64,000 bases of DNA, from positions 149,768 through 213,767 of the forward strand of contig NZ_SJZD01000007.1 in assembly GCF_004959765.1 (NCBI RefSeq). Reading direction: 5' to 3'. Every line of letters begins with the position of its first letter. The first letter of the stretch is position 1. The notes below the pieces were generated by a model. The model had not been told where the DNA came from. It did not search any database and saw only the letters and a list, made by a program, of their open reading frames with translations. A program made the position numbers and the translations under genes. Shown here piece by piece: positions 48,032 through 56,874 of this stretch. The DNA comes from Flavobacterium sp. H122. Its GTDB lineage: Bacteria; Bacteroidota; Bacteroidia; Flavobacteriales; Flavobacteriaceae.

Positions 48032-48622
48032 ATGCAGATAGACATTGACATACTATTTACTTGGGGTGCTGTGGCCAGGAAATACAAAAAAAATGAAGTG
48101 ATTTTTTTTGAAAATGAAAGTGCATTTTTTTACCATCAGGTAATCGAAGGCACTGTAAGGATGTATAATGCCAACGAGGACGGCAAAGAATTCACACAAG
48201 GTTACTTTTCATCCGGACAAAGTTTTGGGGAACCACCGTTATTTACCGACTGTAAATATCCTTCAACAGCATCCTGCATTCAGGATTGTACAATCCTTAA
48301 GCTTTCAAAAGATAAATTTTTAAAAATCCTTGACGCATATCCTAATCTGCAAAAGGAGTTTTTAAAACTTATGTGCCTGAGGATTTTAGCAAAATCGAAT
48401 ACCACAAAAGACATTGTCAATCAAAAACCAGAACATCGTATTGTGTCTTTTTTAAACTCTGTAAAGTCTAAAAAAAAATGCGGAGAAAAATTAATCATTC
48501 CTTTTACCAGACAGGAAATTGCCAATTTCACAGGTTTACGGGTAGAAACGGTTATCAGGTCCTGTACCAAATTAAAGGAAGAAAAAATAATTGATATTAT
48601 TGATCATAAAATTTATTATTGA
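48032..48622 (+). CDS. Crp/Fnr-family transcriptional regulator
   Basis: A 196-residue Crp/Fnr regulator. The cyclic-nucleotide-binding-like barrel covers about residues 10-115 and the winged helix about 150-196, with helix-turn-helix FTRQEIANFTGLRVETVIRS (158-177). Its recognition helix keeps Glu172 and Arg176 of the E-x-x-(S)-R pattern that reads TGA half-sites. The N-terminal Cys cluster of iron-sulfur Fnr is missing, although Cys74, Cys82 and Cys86 are grouped in the barrel. A palindromic site and a -7 box lie upstream, so it may regulate itself. It is likely the regulator of the nos island; the signal (oxygen, NO or copper) is unknown. Confidence 0.88.
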   Translation: MQIDIDILFTWGAVARKYKKNEVIFFENESAFFYHQVIEGTVRMYNANEDGKEFTQGYFSSGQSFGEPPLFTDCKYPSTASCIQDCTILKLSKDKFLKILDAYPNLQKEFLKLMCLRILAKSNTTKDIVNQKPEHRIVSFLNSVKSKKKCGEKLIIPFTRQEIANFTGLRVETVIRSCTKLKEEKIIDIIDHKIYY

Positions 48623-49827
48623 TGACTAAATCTATACAGTTTTGGATTAAATTTTCACTCTTAAATTTATTTATAGTAGCATTAATTGGATTATTGATGC
48701 GCTATAAAATAGGATTTGAATTTCCTTATCTAAATCAAAAAAATCTGCAGCACGCACATTCACATTTTGCTTTTGCCGGATGGATCAGTCACTCGTTAAT
48801 GTGTTTCATGTTATATTTTTTAGATAAAAACAATATACTGAAGTACCAGAAAACATACCGGCGAATCATCATTTCAAATTTGTTGTGTTCCTATGGCATG
48901 TTGATTTTTTTTACTTTACAGGGATATTCCACAATCTCAATACTACTTTCAACTTTATCCATATTCATCGCTTATGTTTTTGCCTATGTTTTTTGGAAAA
49001 ATCTGAAAATCTCAGAATTCAATACCGTAGTCAAGAATTGGTTTAAAGCAGGTTTAGTCTTTAATGTTTTATCATCATTAGGAACTTTTTATCTGGCCTA
49101 TATGATGGCTTCAAAGAACATACACGAAAAAGAATATCTGGCCTCTATCTATTTTTACCTTCATTTTCAATACAATGGTTGGTTTTCGTTTATTATTCTA
49201 GGTCTTTTTCATGATTATTTCAAGTTAAATCAGCAGAAGTACATGAAAATATTCCAGATGTTTTTCCTCGCCTGTATTCCAACCTATTTTTTATCAACCT
49301 TGTGGCTTGAACTTCCTGTCTGGCTCTATTGTTTGACTATTGCAGGGGCTGTTATTCAAACATATGCCTGGTTTAAATTTGTTTTTCTTTTCACCCAGGA
49401 AAAAAGAAACGATTTGCTTCAAATACCTTTTTTCTTAAAATATATTTTACTCTTTATAGGCTTCGCCATGAGCGTAAAATTACTTTTGCAGTTAGGTTCC
49501 ACTATCCCTACTGTCAGTAAACTTGCTTTTGGTTTCAGACCTATCGTAATAGCTTATCTGCATTTGGTTTTATTAGCAATAATTAGTTTGTCTATTTTGT
49601 TCTACGGTTATTCTACACAATTAATCCGAAATAGTAAAGTGATTAAATTTGGTATTCTTTTTTTTACTGTTGGTGTAATCGTCAACGAATTAATTCTTGC
49701 TGTGCAGGGCATAGCTTCATTTAGCTACACATTAATTCCGTATGTTGACAAAATGCTTTTTGGAGCGGCCATTATTCTGATAACAGGAATAGGAATAACC
49801 GCTTTTTTTTCATTCAAAGAAGAATAA
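48622..49827 (+). CDS. Polytopic His-rich membrane protein of the nos island
   Basis: A 401-residue membrane protein with about 10-12 hydrophobic helices. His clusters sit at helix ends: QHAHSHFAFAGW near residue 43, YLHFQYNGWF near 180 and YLHLVLL near 312. This spacing recalls heme-copper oxidase subunit I-like proteins, but the HH pair of the binuclear centre is not obvious, so activity is not assigned. An ATG at 48622 overlaps the TGA of the regulator gene by one base (TGATG), indicating translational coupling; a TTG one codon earlier is less likely. Its co-transcription with an Fnr-type gene suggests a role in NO/N2O metabolism or heme/copper handling. Confidence 0.7.
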   Translation: MTKSIQFWIKFSLLNLFIVALIGLLMRYKIGFEFPYLNQKNLQHAHSHFAFAGWISHSLMCFMLYFLDKNNILKYQKTYRRIIISNLLCSYGMLIFFTLQGYSTISILLSTLSIFIAYVFAYVFWKNLKISEFNTVVKNWFKAGLVFNVLSSLGTFYLAYMMASKNIHEKEYLASIYFYLHFQYNGWFSFIILGLFHDYFKLNQQKYMKIFQMFFLACIPTYFLSTLWLELPVWLYCLTIAGAVIQTYAWFKFVFLFTQEKRNDLLQIPFFLKYILLFIGFAMSVKLLLQLGSTIPTVSKLAFGFRPIVIAYLHLVLLAIISLSILFYGYSTQLIRNSKVIKFGILFFTVGVIVNELILAVQGIASFSYTLIPYVDKMLFGAAIILITGIGITAFFSFKEE

Positions 49828-49837
49828 TTTTTTTTTG

Positions 49838-49849
49838 TGATTTAAGTCA
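49838..49849. promoter_or_regulatory. Fnr-type operator 2 (TGATTTAAGTCA)
   Basis: A 12-bp near-perfect palindrome upstream of the fasciclin gene. TAAATTAG (49873-49880), seven of eight matches to a TAnnTTTG box counting free positions, begins 29.5 bases from its centre, the same distance as at the other two sites. Confidence 0.6.
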
Positions 49850-49904
49850 TAAAATTTTGATTTACAAAGCAATAAATTAGTATCATATTTTAAAAATGTT
49901 TATT

Positions 49905-50456
49905 ATGAAACGATTTTTTCCTATTGCTTTATTATCTGGATTACTATTAGTAACCAGCTGCAAAAAAAGTGAAGATGTTTCCAACGACTCCTCTTCAAAC
50001 AAGGTTACAGAATCTACCGGTCAGTCTGGAGTTATTGATGAAACCTCATCTCCAAATATAGTGCAGACTGCGATTGGAAGCAAAGACCATTCAACGTTGG
50101 TAACTGCTATAAAAGCAGCTGATTTAGTTGACGCCCTCAGCAACGCGGGACCATTTACAGTTTTTGCACCAACAAACGCAGGCTTTGATAAATTACCTGC
50201 CGGTACCGTTGAAGGTCTGCTGAAACCCGATAAAAAAGAGGATCTAAAAAACATTTTAGGTTATCACACCTATGTAGGTTCGCTGAAAACAGAATACATG
50301 CAAGACGGACAAGAGTTTGACATGGTTTTTGGCGGTAAAGTAAAAATTACTAAAAAAGGGGATAAAACTTTTGTAAATGGCTCAGAAATAAACGGATCGA
50401 TAGAAACTTCAAACGGTATAATACATGTTATAAACGATGTTTTATTACCAAAATAA
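49905..50456 (+). CDS. Fasciclin-domain lipoprotein
   Basis: A 183-residue lipoprotein. The ATG at 49905 starts a clean signal with lipobox LLLVTSC (Cys19); an ATG three codons earlier is also in frame. A Ser/Asn/Thr-rich linker precedes one fasciclin (FAS1) domain, with the H1 block GPFTVFAPTNAGFDKLPAGT and the H2 block NGIIHVINDVLLPK. FAS1 domains mediate adhesion or binding of small molecules; in this island the role is unknown. The gene has an Fnr-type site upstream and ends in a strong shared terminator. Confidence 0.88.
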   Translation: MKRFFPIALLSGLLLVTSCKKSEDVSNDSSSNKVTESTGQSGVIDETSSPNIVQTAIGSKDHSTLVTAIKAADLVDALSNAGPFTVFAPTNAGFDKLPAGTVEGLLKPDKKEDLKNILGYHTYVGSLKTEYMQDGQEFDMVFGGKVKITKKGDKTFVNGSEINGSIETSNGIIHVINDVLLPK

Positions 50457-50487
50457 TAGTTGTTAATTTCATTTTTCTATAAAAGGG

Positions 50488-50523
50488 AAAAAGCGTGATT
50501 ATTTTTTTTAATCACGCTTTTTT
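50488..50523. terminator. Bidirectional terminator, fasciclin gene / truncated hemoglobin gene
   Basis: AAAAAGCGTGATTA and TAATCACGCTTTTTT pair over about 14 bp. The stem runs into the stop codon of the hemoglobin gene (ends 50522). Confidence 0.9.
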
Positions 50524-50905
50524 ATGCTTCTAATGATTTGTGCATCATTGCAACTGAGATATTGAAAGCCCTTTCTTTTATTAAATCAGCTTTTTCTCCG
50601 GCAAACAACTCATCAACGGTATCCGTAAAAAGCTTGTTCCAGTGTTGAAAATGTTTGGTATTCATAGGGCTTTTTTTATGAAGCTCTTTGTGAGCCACCA
50701 TAGGATTTCCGTTATAATCACCACTGTAAAACATTATATTTTCCCAGAAATCATACATCTTGGCAAGATGAACCTCCCAGTTTACACGGGCTACATCAGT
50801 AAAAAAATATCCAATAACCGCATCCGTTTTTACTTTTTTATAAAAAGCATCCACCAGTTTGATTATATCATTACGGTTTTTAATATCTGTTTTCATGTTT
50901 TTCAT
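50522..50905 (-). CDS. Group III truncated hemoglobin
   Basis: A 127-residue globin of the group III truncated type. The helix E region has FWENIMFYSGDYNGNPM and the proximal His is in KHFQHWNKLFTDTVDE. Such globins bind oxygen or NO and protect against NO in microaerobic cells. It is placed 75 bases after nosY on the same strand and probably ends the nos operon; its stop codon is inside the terminator stem. Confidence 0.9.
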   Translation of the reverse strand: MKNMKTDIKNRNDIIKLVDAFYKKVKTDAVIGYFFTDVARVNWEVHLAKMYDFWENIMFYSGDYNGNPMVAHKELHKKSPMNTKHFQHWNKLFTDTVDELFAGEKADLIKERAFNISVAMMHKSLEA

Positions 50906-50980
50906 TTTTAAATTAAAAAAGCAAACACAAATTATTTTTTTCTTTTCTGTTTACAGAATGGACACCTGTATTTCGTTTCA

Positions 50981-51748
50981 TCACAAGTCTTTTGTTTTAA
51001 ATTTTCTTAAAGAAATCAAAAAAGGCAAAATGCCCCATAAAGCCAAAAGTGCAAAGGAAACACACAAACCTACCGTCGTACCGAAAAAATCCTTAAAAAT
51101 AGCTCCTGTATACCCCATCATAGCCGAAGCATCCATGTGCAGAAGAATTTGAATCCGTGCCAAATCAATGGGACTCAATGCAGAAAGTCCAACCATCATG
51201 TTTTCAATAGGATATTCTGACAACTGGAATAATAAAAAGAGTACAATTCCATCAAAAAGCAGTGCAAAATACAGCCATATCATAATTGCAATTCCAATAC
51301 CTTTTGCCTTATCCCGGGTCATAATAGACGCCAGAAAGGCTAAAGCGACAAAAACAATCGTCACTAAACATCCTACCACAAGCATCATGAGTCCCAGCAT
51401 GTCAAACGAATAGACAAACAACGGAATACCGGCTCCTATAAGAAATGCAACCACAAGCGAAATGGATAAGGCCGCAAACAAACTCTGCCATATTTTTTTC
51501 CGCTGAATGGGCTGACTCAGCATGAGTTCAATAAACTCAAAACTATTGTAAATGTAAATCGTAGAAAAAAGAACCGCTACCAATGGAATAGTGAATAAAA
51601 TCACATTCAGTATCGTTAACATTCCTTTTGAGGTGTTGTCCTCCAATAAAAAAGAACTCCACGACAAAACTGCTAAAATCAAAGTGTAGCTGACTACAAT
51701 TTTATTCTTCAAAATATCAAAAAGTATGATTTTAATTAGTTTGTTCAT
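50981..51748 (-). CDS. nosY: NosY, ABC permease for NosZ maturation
   Basis: A 255-residue membrane protein with about six spans, of the NosY/ABC-2 permease family (FNSFEFIELMLSQPIQRKKI after the second span). It partners NosF and NosD in the system that delivers sulfur or otherwise builds the copper centre of N2O reductase. It overlaps nosF by 17 bases. Confidence 0.9.
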   Translation of the reverse strand: MNKLIKIILFDILKNKIVVSYTLILAVLSWSSFLLEDNTSKGMLTILNVILFTIPLVAVLFSTIYIYNSFEFIELMLSQPIQRKKIWQSLFAALSISLVVAFLIGAGIPLFVYSFDMLGLMMLVVGCLVTIVFVALAFLASIMTRDKAKGIGIAIMIWLYFALLFDGIVLFLLFQLSEYPIENMMVGLSALSPIDLARIQILLHMDASAMMGYTGAIFKDFFGTTVGLCVSFALLALWGILPFLISLRKFKTKDL

Positions 51749-52454
51749 TACTGTTTGCTTTTAAAATTTTAGCTATTGCCTTAGAGATTTTATGTTCCTT
51801 AGTTTCCTGTTTCAACTCTTCAATTTTTTTATGAAAAATGAGTTCTCCTTCCTGCATAAAAATTATTTCAGTGATTAAATCATCCAATTCACTTAATAAG
51901 TGCGAGGTAATTAAAATCAGTTTGCCTTTTTGTTTTTCTCTTATAATTTTTTGCTTTAAAATTTCCGATGCGAGAGGATCAAGTCCTGCAGTCGGTTCAT
52001 CCAAAATCAACACATCCGGATTGAACAGGAAGGCCAAAACCGCGCTTACTTTTTGAGTAGTCCCTCCTGACAAAGTCCGCATAGGCTTGTCAAACATTTT
52101 CTCCAATCCAAATTGTTCAATCAAATCGGTATCCAGAGAAGCGTTGTGGTTTCTTACTTTTTTAATCATTTCGATGATCTGTCCAATGGTCATATAATCA
52201 GGATATCGACCTATTTGAGGCATATAGCCAATTTTATCCCGATATAAAAACTGCCCGGAAACCGATTGACCGTCAAATAAAATCTCCCCTTTATCAGGTA
52301 TAACCATTCCTAAAACCGATTTTATCAAAGTGGTCTTACCGCATCCGTTTGGACCAATTAATGCGATACATTCGCCTTTATCACAGGATAGGTTGATTTC
52401 TTTTAAGACCTCTTGTTTTCCAAATTTTTTATTTAACTGTTTAATTTCTATCAT
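51732..52454 (-). CDS. nosF: NosF, ABC ATPase for NosZ maturation
   Basis: A 240-residue ABC ATPase. Walker A is GPNGCGKTT (near 34), the signature LSGGTTQKVSAVLAFL and Walker B VLILDEPTAGLDP; the H-loop is in LILITSHLLSELDDL. With NosY and NosD it forms the maturation transporter of NosZ. Its ATG overlaps the nosD stop (ATGA), so translation is coupled. The ~40-residue tail is Lys/Glu-rich. Confidence 0.94.
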   Translation of the reverse strand: MIEIKQLNKKFGKQEVLKEINLSCDKGECIALIGPNGCGKTTLIKSVLGMVIPDKGEILFDGQSVSGQFLYRDKIGYMPQIGRYPDYMTIGQIIEMIKKVRNHNASLDTDLIEQFGLEKMFDKPMRTLSGGTTQKVSAVLAFLFNPDVLILDEPTAGLDPLASEILKQKIIREKQKGKLILITSHLLSELDDLITEIIFMQEGELIFHKKIEELKQETKEHKISKAIAKILKANSNEQTN

Positions 52455-53683
52455 AATGGCATTATCTTCATCCGGGGCGTTTTGTCTTCAAAATTATCAG
52501 GAGTGATACTAGGCAGTACTTTTTCTGATTTATCCAAAAGTGTTATCATAAAACTTCGGTACAAAAGCATGGCTGATGGAGTATTTTCGGTTAAAACCGC
52601 AAAAAGACTCAACGGATGGTACGGCACATCACCTATTCCGTCTTTATTCAAGTCATAACCTTCGTATTTATCCCAGTAATTTGAATTAAAAGTATTTAAA
52701 ACCAAGCTTCCGTTGGTACTGATATCGAATGTGTTTTTGACAAAATTATTGGCCGTCACTTCATTATCCATACAGCTTGCCTGAATTTTCATTCCCCAGC
52801 CATTAGCTTCAAAAACATTTTTTTCAACCTTTACCCTAGTGGTTCCTTCCATATAAATTCCAGAAGTATTCTTTGAAAATTTATTATTAAAAATGTAACT
52901 GTCTGAAATTTCTTTTAACAGCAATCCGTAAGCAGAATCGCCCCAATTTTCCTGAAAGTAATTATTGAACATTTTTACATTTTTTGTAAACATAACCGCT
53001 ACTCCCGCTCCGTTGTGGGCAAAAATATTAGTGATATAGGAGTCGTCATTGGAAAACATAAAATGCAAACCATAACGAACATTAAATGTGGAACTATTTC
53101 TCCAGATAACTGAATTGGTCACGAACTCAAAATAAATTCCATCCCGATGACCTTTAATCCTGTTCCCTATAATTTTCAGGTTCGTACTTTTCCAGCAGTG
53201 AATTCCGTTTCCTATGAGCTGTTCCTCTTTTCCGTTTGAAACAATAAGATTTCCTTTCACAATACAGTCATTTCCGTTTTGAATATAAATTCCGAAAAAA
53301 TTATCCAGTACTTTATTATTTATAATCTGCACATTTGACTGATTATAAACTTTTACGGCACAAGGATCCTCAAGTGCGGCATGTCCCGAATTGATAAGTT
53401 TAAATCCCTTAACAATTACATTGCCGGCTTTGACAGAAAGAACTTCAAATTTTTTTTGTCCGTCTAAAACAGGATAACCGATTCCTAAAAAAACTATTGG
53501 TTTATCAATTGTGATATTTCCTTCTTTATAGATTCCCTGATGTACATAAACCGTATCATTTGTTTTTGCAAGGGCAATCGCTTTTTTTACAGACTTTACT
53601 TCATACTTTTTTCCAACATGGATTATCCTGCAAAAAACAGTTTGAAAACAAAAAGAAAAAAATAGTATTAAAAACAGGCGCAT
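52451..53683 (-). CDS. nosD: NosD, periplasmic copper-centre maturation protein
   Basis: A 410-residue NosD-type protein with a signal peptide (MRLFLILFFSFCFQTVFC) and a right-handed beta-helix of repeated NN/GNxI turns (for example NNKVLDNFFGIYIQNGND and GNRIKGHRDGIYFEFVTNSV). NosD works with NosF and NosY in building CuZ. It overlaps nosL by one base and nosF by four, consistent with a single transcript. Confidence 0.93.
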   Translation of the reverse strand: MRLFLILFFSFCFQTVFCRIIHVGKKYEVKSVKKAIALAKTNDTVYVHQGIYKEGNITIDKPIVFLGIGYPVLDGQKKFEVLSVKAGNVIVKGFKLINSGHAALEDPCAVKVYNQSNVQIINNKVLDNFFGIYIQNGNDCIVKGNLIVSNGKEEQLIGNGIHCWKSTNLKIIGNRIKGHRDGIYFEFVTNSVIWRNSSTFNVRYGLHFMFSNDDSYITNIFAHNGAGVAVMFTKNVKMFNNYFQENWGDSAYGLLLKEISDSYIFNNKFSKNTSGIYMEGTTRVKVEKNVFEANGWGMKIQASCMDNEVTANNFVKNTFDISTNGSLVLNTFNSNYWDKYEGYDLNKDGIGDVPYHPLSLFAVLTENTPSAMLLYRSFMITLLDKSEKVLPSITPDNFEDKTPRMKIMPL

Positions 53684-54108
53684 TAATAAGAGTTTTTTAT
53701 ATCATTCCAGGAAACGACTCTGGCTTTTAGAGAATTATTGTGCTTTTTTGCTTCTTCCATGGTTGAAAAAGCAATAATTTTACTGTTCATTGGACTCTGA
53801 ATAGTGCCTCCCTGCAGGAAAACAGACTGCTCTGCCCGGATGAGCTCGTTTGTTTTTGAAAAATCACCTACGTAGAACTCTTTAAATTCGGTTTCATTAT
53901 TTTCTTTTACATACTGCATCATACAACCTATATCATCAAATTTGTAAACTCTTCCTTTTTGGGTTACAACCTCAGCTCCGTGTTTTCCGCTGGAAATGCT
54001 CATTTTACAAAAATCACAGCTGTCTGTATTTAATTTTAACGACTTAGGACCTGATGGATGGCAAGACCATAAAAAAACACTTACCAATACAAGCAAAACT
54101 TTTTTCAT
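53683..54108 (-). CDS. nosL: NosL, copper-binding lipoprotein
   Basis: A 141-residue lipoprotein (lipobox VFLWSC, Cys16). The metal site motif CDFCKM (Cys31, Cys34, Met36) is typical of NosL, and the family block YKFDDIGCMMQYVKEN follows. NosL is a Cu(I) chaperone for NosZ maturation. It is transcribed together with nosD. Confidence 0.94.
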   Translation of the reverse strand: MKKVLLVLVSVFLWSCHPSGPKSLKLNTDSCDFCKMSISSGKHGAEVVTQKGRVYKFDDIGCMMQYVKENNETEFKEFYVGDFSKTNELIRAEQSVFLQGGTIQSPMNSKIIAFSTMEEAKKHNNSLKARVVSWNDIKNSY

Positions 54109-54148
54109 ACCTGCTATTAAATGATTTATAACAATTTTAAACCTTAGT

Positions 54149-54736
54149 TCAGTTTTTTGAATTTCCGGATTTAAACTCTCTGAACACTATGAAACCTAAT
54201 AATAAAAAGGCTCCTGCCAACATCCATCCTCCCATATCCGGAATGGAATAGGCTGCGAAATTAAGAAGTTGCTTATACCCTATTAATGGAGGCTGATAAG
54301 CCATACCCGGCACTTTTATTGCAGCATTAGGATCCAAATTATGTCCGTATTCATAATTCCATCTATAAAAATCAATGGCCGCTAATACGATAAACAAAAG
54401 ATATACTCCTAAAAATCCTAAAACAGCTTTAGGCTTGGAAACAAATATTAAAACCAAGGATATCAGGGCAAATCCCATAAAGACATAAGGCAGTATTTTA
54501 AATTCAATAAAATTTTCTGTATGCAAGGTTGCCATTCCTATATAGTGGTTTAATCCGTTTATAATTTCGACATCACCACCAATTTTATTGGCATGTAGTT
54601 TTAGCACCAATCCTTCAGGATATTGAGGTGCTTCCAGTTCTATCTGCCACATAGGAACCAGCAAAGAAGCTGCGAAAAGGATAGCCGTGACAAATAACAA
54701 CCCTTTTGACAGTAAGGATAATGATTTTGTTTTCAT
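54149..54736 (-). CDS. Membrane protein between nosZ and nosL (NosB-like position)
   Basis: A 195-residue membrane protein with about four spans (near residues 12-30, 83-103, 105-122 and 168-186) and a loop with NGLNHYIGMATLH. It lies in the place where clade II nos clusters of other phyla carry a membrane protein such as NosB. I do not recognise a domain. Co-transcription with nosZ and the maturation genes supports a role in assembly or electron supply, but this is inference. Confidence 0.6.
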   Translation of the reverse strand: MKTKSLSLLSKGLLFVTAILFAASLLVPMWQIELEAPQYPEGLVLKLHANKIGGDVEIINGLNHYIGMATLHTENFIEFKILPYVFMGFALISLVLIFVSKPKAVLGFLGVYLLFIVLAAIDFYRWNYEYGHNLDPNAAIKVPGMAYQPPLIGYKQLLNFAAYSIPDMGGWMLAGAFLLLGFIVFREFKSGNSKN

Positions 54737-54810
54737 TGGATTTATTTTTTGATAAATTAGTGTTGCAAACCAAAAAACAACATAGTATTTCTTTTCATTG
54801 TAAACTCAGA

Positions 54811-54842
54811 AAAGAAAGGGAACAACTAAAATTGTTCCCTTT
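54811..54842 (-). terminator. Hairpin after nosZ
   Basis: AAAGGGAACAA and TTGTTCCCTTT form an 11-bp perfect stem with a 6-base loop, followed on the minus strand by CTTTTCTG. It lies between nosZ and the downstream nos genes, so it would allow higher nosZ than accessory expression or protect the nosZ 3' end. Confidence 0.65.
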
Positions 54843-54850
54843 GAAAAATT

Positions 54851-56833
54851 TTATTTGGCTGTAGCTTGGTTAGGGAGATTTGTCCCAACACTAAAAGAAA
54901 TAGGAACATTGCTTCCTGCCGGAGATACCCTCACATAACCTTGCATTTCCTGATGAAGGGCACTACAAAAATCAGTACAGTACATAGGATACATTCCAAT
55001 TTTTTTAGGAATCCATTTTAAAGTGGTAGTCTCACCGGGCATAATCAGCAATTCTCCATTATCAGCTCCTTTAATAGCAAATCCGTGCGGTACGTCCCAA
55101 TCCTGTTCTAAATTGGTTACATGGAAATATACTTCATCACCTAATTTAATTCCTTCAATATTATCCGGTGCAAAATGCGAACGAACAGATGTCATGTACA
55201 CATCTACCCTATTTCCTTTACGAACCACTTTAGCTTCTTTTTCACCTTTTGCTGCAAAAGGATGTTTGTTTTCTTCAATCTTAAAGAATTTCAGCTGTCC
55301 GTTATTCCGTATTAAATCGGCAGGTGCCGCCTGAGCATAATGAGGTTCCCCGATGGTTGGAAAATCCAGAATCATTTTCATCTTATCACCGCTGATGTCA
55401 AATATTTGAGCAGATTGCGCCAATTCCGGTCCTGTAGGCAAATACCTGTCTTTGGTAATTTTATTGTAAGCAATCAAATATTTACCGAAAGGTTTTTTAC
55501 TGTCTCCTCCTGGAATACATAAGTGTCCAACTGAATAGTAAGTAGGAACTCTGTCCAGTACTTTTAAGGATTTAATATCCCATTTTACCACTTCAGACGA
55601 AACGAAGAAAGTAGTATAAGCATTACCTTTTCCGTCAAACTCAGTATGCAGAGGTCCCAATCCAGGTTTTTGAACTTCACCGTGCAGTGCTGCTTCGTAT
55701 TTGATTACATTGATTCCTCCGTATTCTCCTTCAAATTGTTTTTTATCGATAGCGCTGATCATTTTATCAAAACTAAAGACTGGGATTAAAGCCGCCAATT
55801 TTCCAGAACCAACAATATATTCTCCTGACGGGTCAACATCACAGCCGTGCGGCGATTTAGGACACGGAATCATATAACAGATATCTTTTAAAGCTGCCGC
55901 ATCCAACACTACCACCTCATTTTTGATTACAGAGGTAGCCGAATGTGTTTTTTCATCCCAGGTGTTGTGGGCATATTTAACCGACTGTTTTTTACCTTTA
56001 CCTGCTTTCAGGTACTCTTCGGCTTTTTTCCAGTTAACCGCCATGATAAAGTCTTTATCCTTTTGAGAGGCATTAACTTCCAACAATGTGTTTGCCTGTT
56101 CTGTGTTATAACATGAGAAGAAAAACCATCCGTGTGATTTGCCTTTTCCTGCATGCGAGAGGTCAAAGTTAACCCCAGGAGTTACGATTTGGAATGCCAA
56201 ATCCATTTGTCCTTCTTTACCGACTTTTACAAAACTGATATGACCTTTAAAATTTTCTTTATAGGAATTGATAGGAACATCTCCGTTTGAATAGTCTGCC
56301 GGAACACTGAAACGGGTTCCCGCCACAACATATTCAGTATTTTCAGTGATAAAAGGGGATGAGTGGTTCCCTCCACTATTAGGAAGCTCAATAATTTCAG
56401 TCGTTCTAAAGGTTTTTAAATCGATACGGGCAATACGTGGCGTATTATTCGCATTTCCAAAAACCCAACGTCCATCAACTTCACCGTTAGTTTGAGACAT
56501 TTCGGTGTGATGCAAATCATCCCAAGGCACAAATCCCTGTGATGTGTTCAACATAGGTTTGGTTTCCTCACTGTATCCCCATCCTTTTTCCGGATCGACA
56601 GAAAAAACCGGTATTACCCTGAACAATCTTCCGCTGGGCAAACCATAAACGCTCAGCTGACCGCTGAATCCGCCTGATACGAAGTTATAGAACTCATCAT
56701 ATTTCCCCGGTGCCACATATGCTTTTTCAGCATCACCTCCTGCCGCACTGCTGGAGTCTTTTGGTTTGCATGAAGTAAACAAAGTACTTCCCATTGCAAG
56801 AATGGCTAGAATTTTAAAAAAACTACTTTTCAT
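54851..56833 (-). CDS. nosZ: Nitrous-oxide reductase, clade II type, predicted lipoprotein
   Basis: A 660-residue N2O reductase. The propeller carries the His ligands of CuZ in the usual blocks (DDLHHTEMSQ, SPHGCDVDPSGEYI, GLGPLHTEFDGKGNA, VGHLCIPGGD, GEPHYAQ). The C-terminal CuA site is Cys619, Cys623, His627 and Met630 (CTDFCSALHQEM). The signal is a lipoprotein type (LFTSC, Cys22) without a twin-arginine motif, consistent with the Sec-dependent clade II enzymes. It reduces N2O to N2 in the cell envelope. It follows a cytochrome c gene by 41 bases and is followed by a terminator-like hairpin before the membrane protein gene. Confidence 0.97.
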   Translation of the reverse strand: MKSSFFKILAILAMGSTLFTSCKPKDSSSAAGGDAEKAYVAPGKYDEFYNFVSGGFSGQLSVYGLPSGRLFRVIPVFSVDPEKGWGYSEETKPMLNTSQGFVPWDDLHHTEMSQTNGEVDGRWVFGNANNTPRIARIDLKTFRTTEIIELPNSGGNHSSPFITENTEYVVAGTRFSVPADYSNGDVPINSYKENFKGHISFVKVGKEGQMDLAFQIVTPGVNFDLSHAGKGKSHGWFFFSCYNTEQANTLLEVNASQKDKDFIMAVNWKKAEEYLKAGKGKKQSVKYAHNTWDEKTHSATSVIKNEVVVLDAAALKDICYMIPCPKSPHGCDVDPSGEYIVGSGKLAALIPVFSFDKMISAIDKKQFEGEYGGINVIKYEAALHGEVQKPGLGPLHTEFDGKGNAYTTFFVSSEVVKWDIKSLKVLDRVPTYYSVGHLCIPGGDSKKPFGKYLIAYNKITKDRYLPTGPELAQSAQIFDISGDKMKMILDFPTIGEPHYAQAAPADLIRNNGQLKFFKIEENKHPFAAKGEKEAKVVRKGNRVDVYMTSVRSHFAPDNIEGIKLGDEVYFHVTNLEQDWDVPHGFAIKGADNGELLIMPGETTTLKWIPKKIGMYPMYCTDFCSALHQEMQGYVRVSPAGSNVPISFSVGTNLPNQATAK

Positions 56834-56874
56834 TTTTCTTTGTTTTATTTATTTTTTTCTATGCTGTATCTGTA

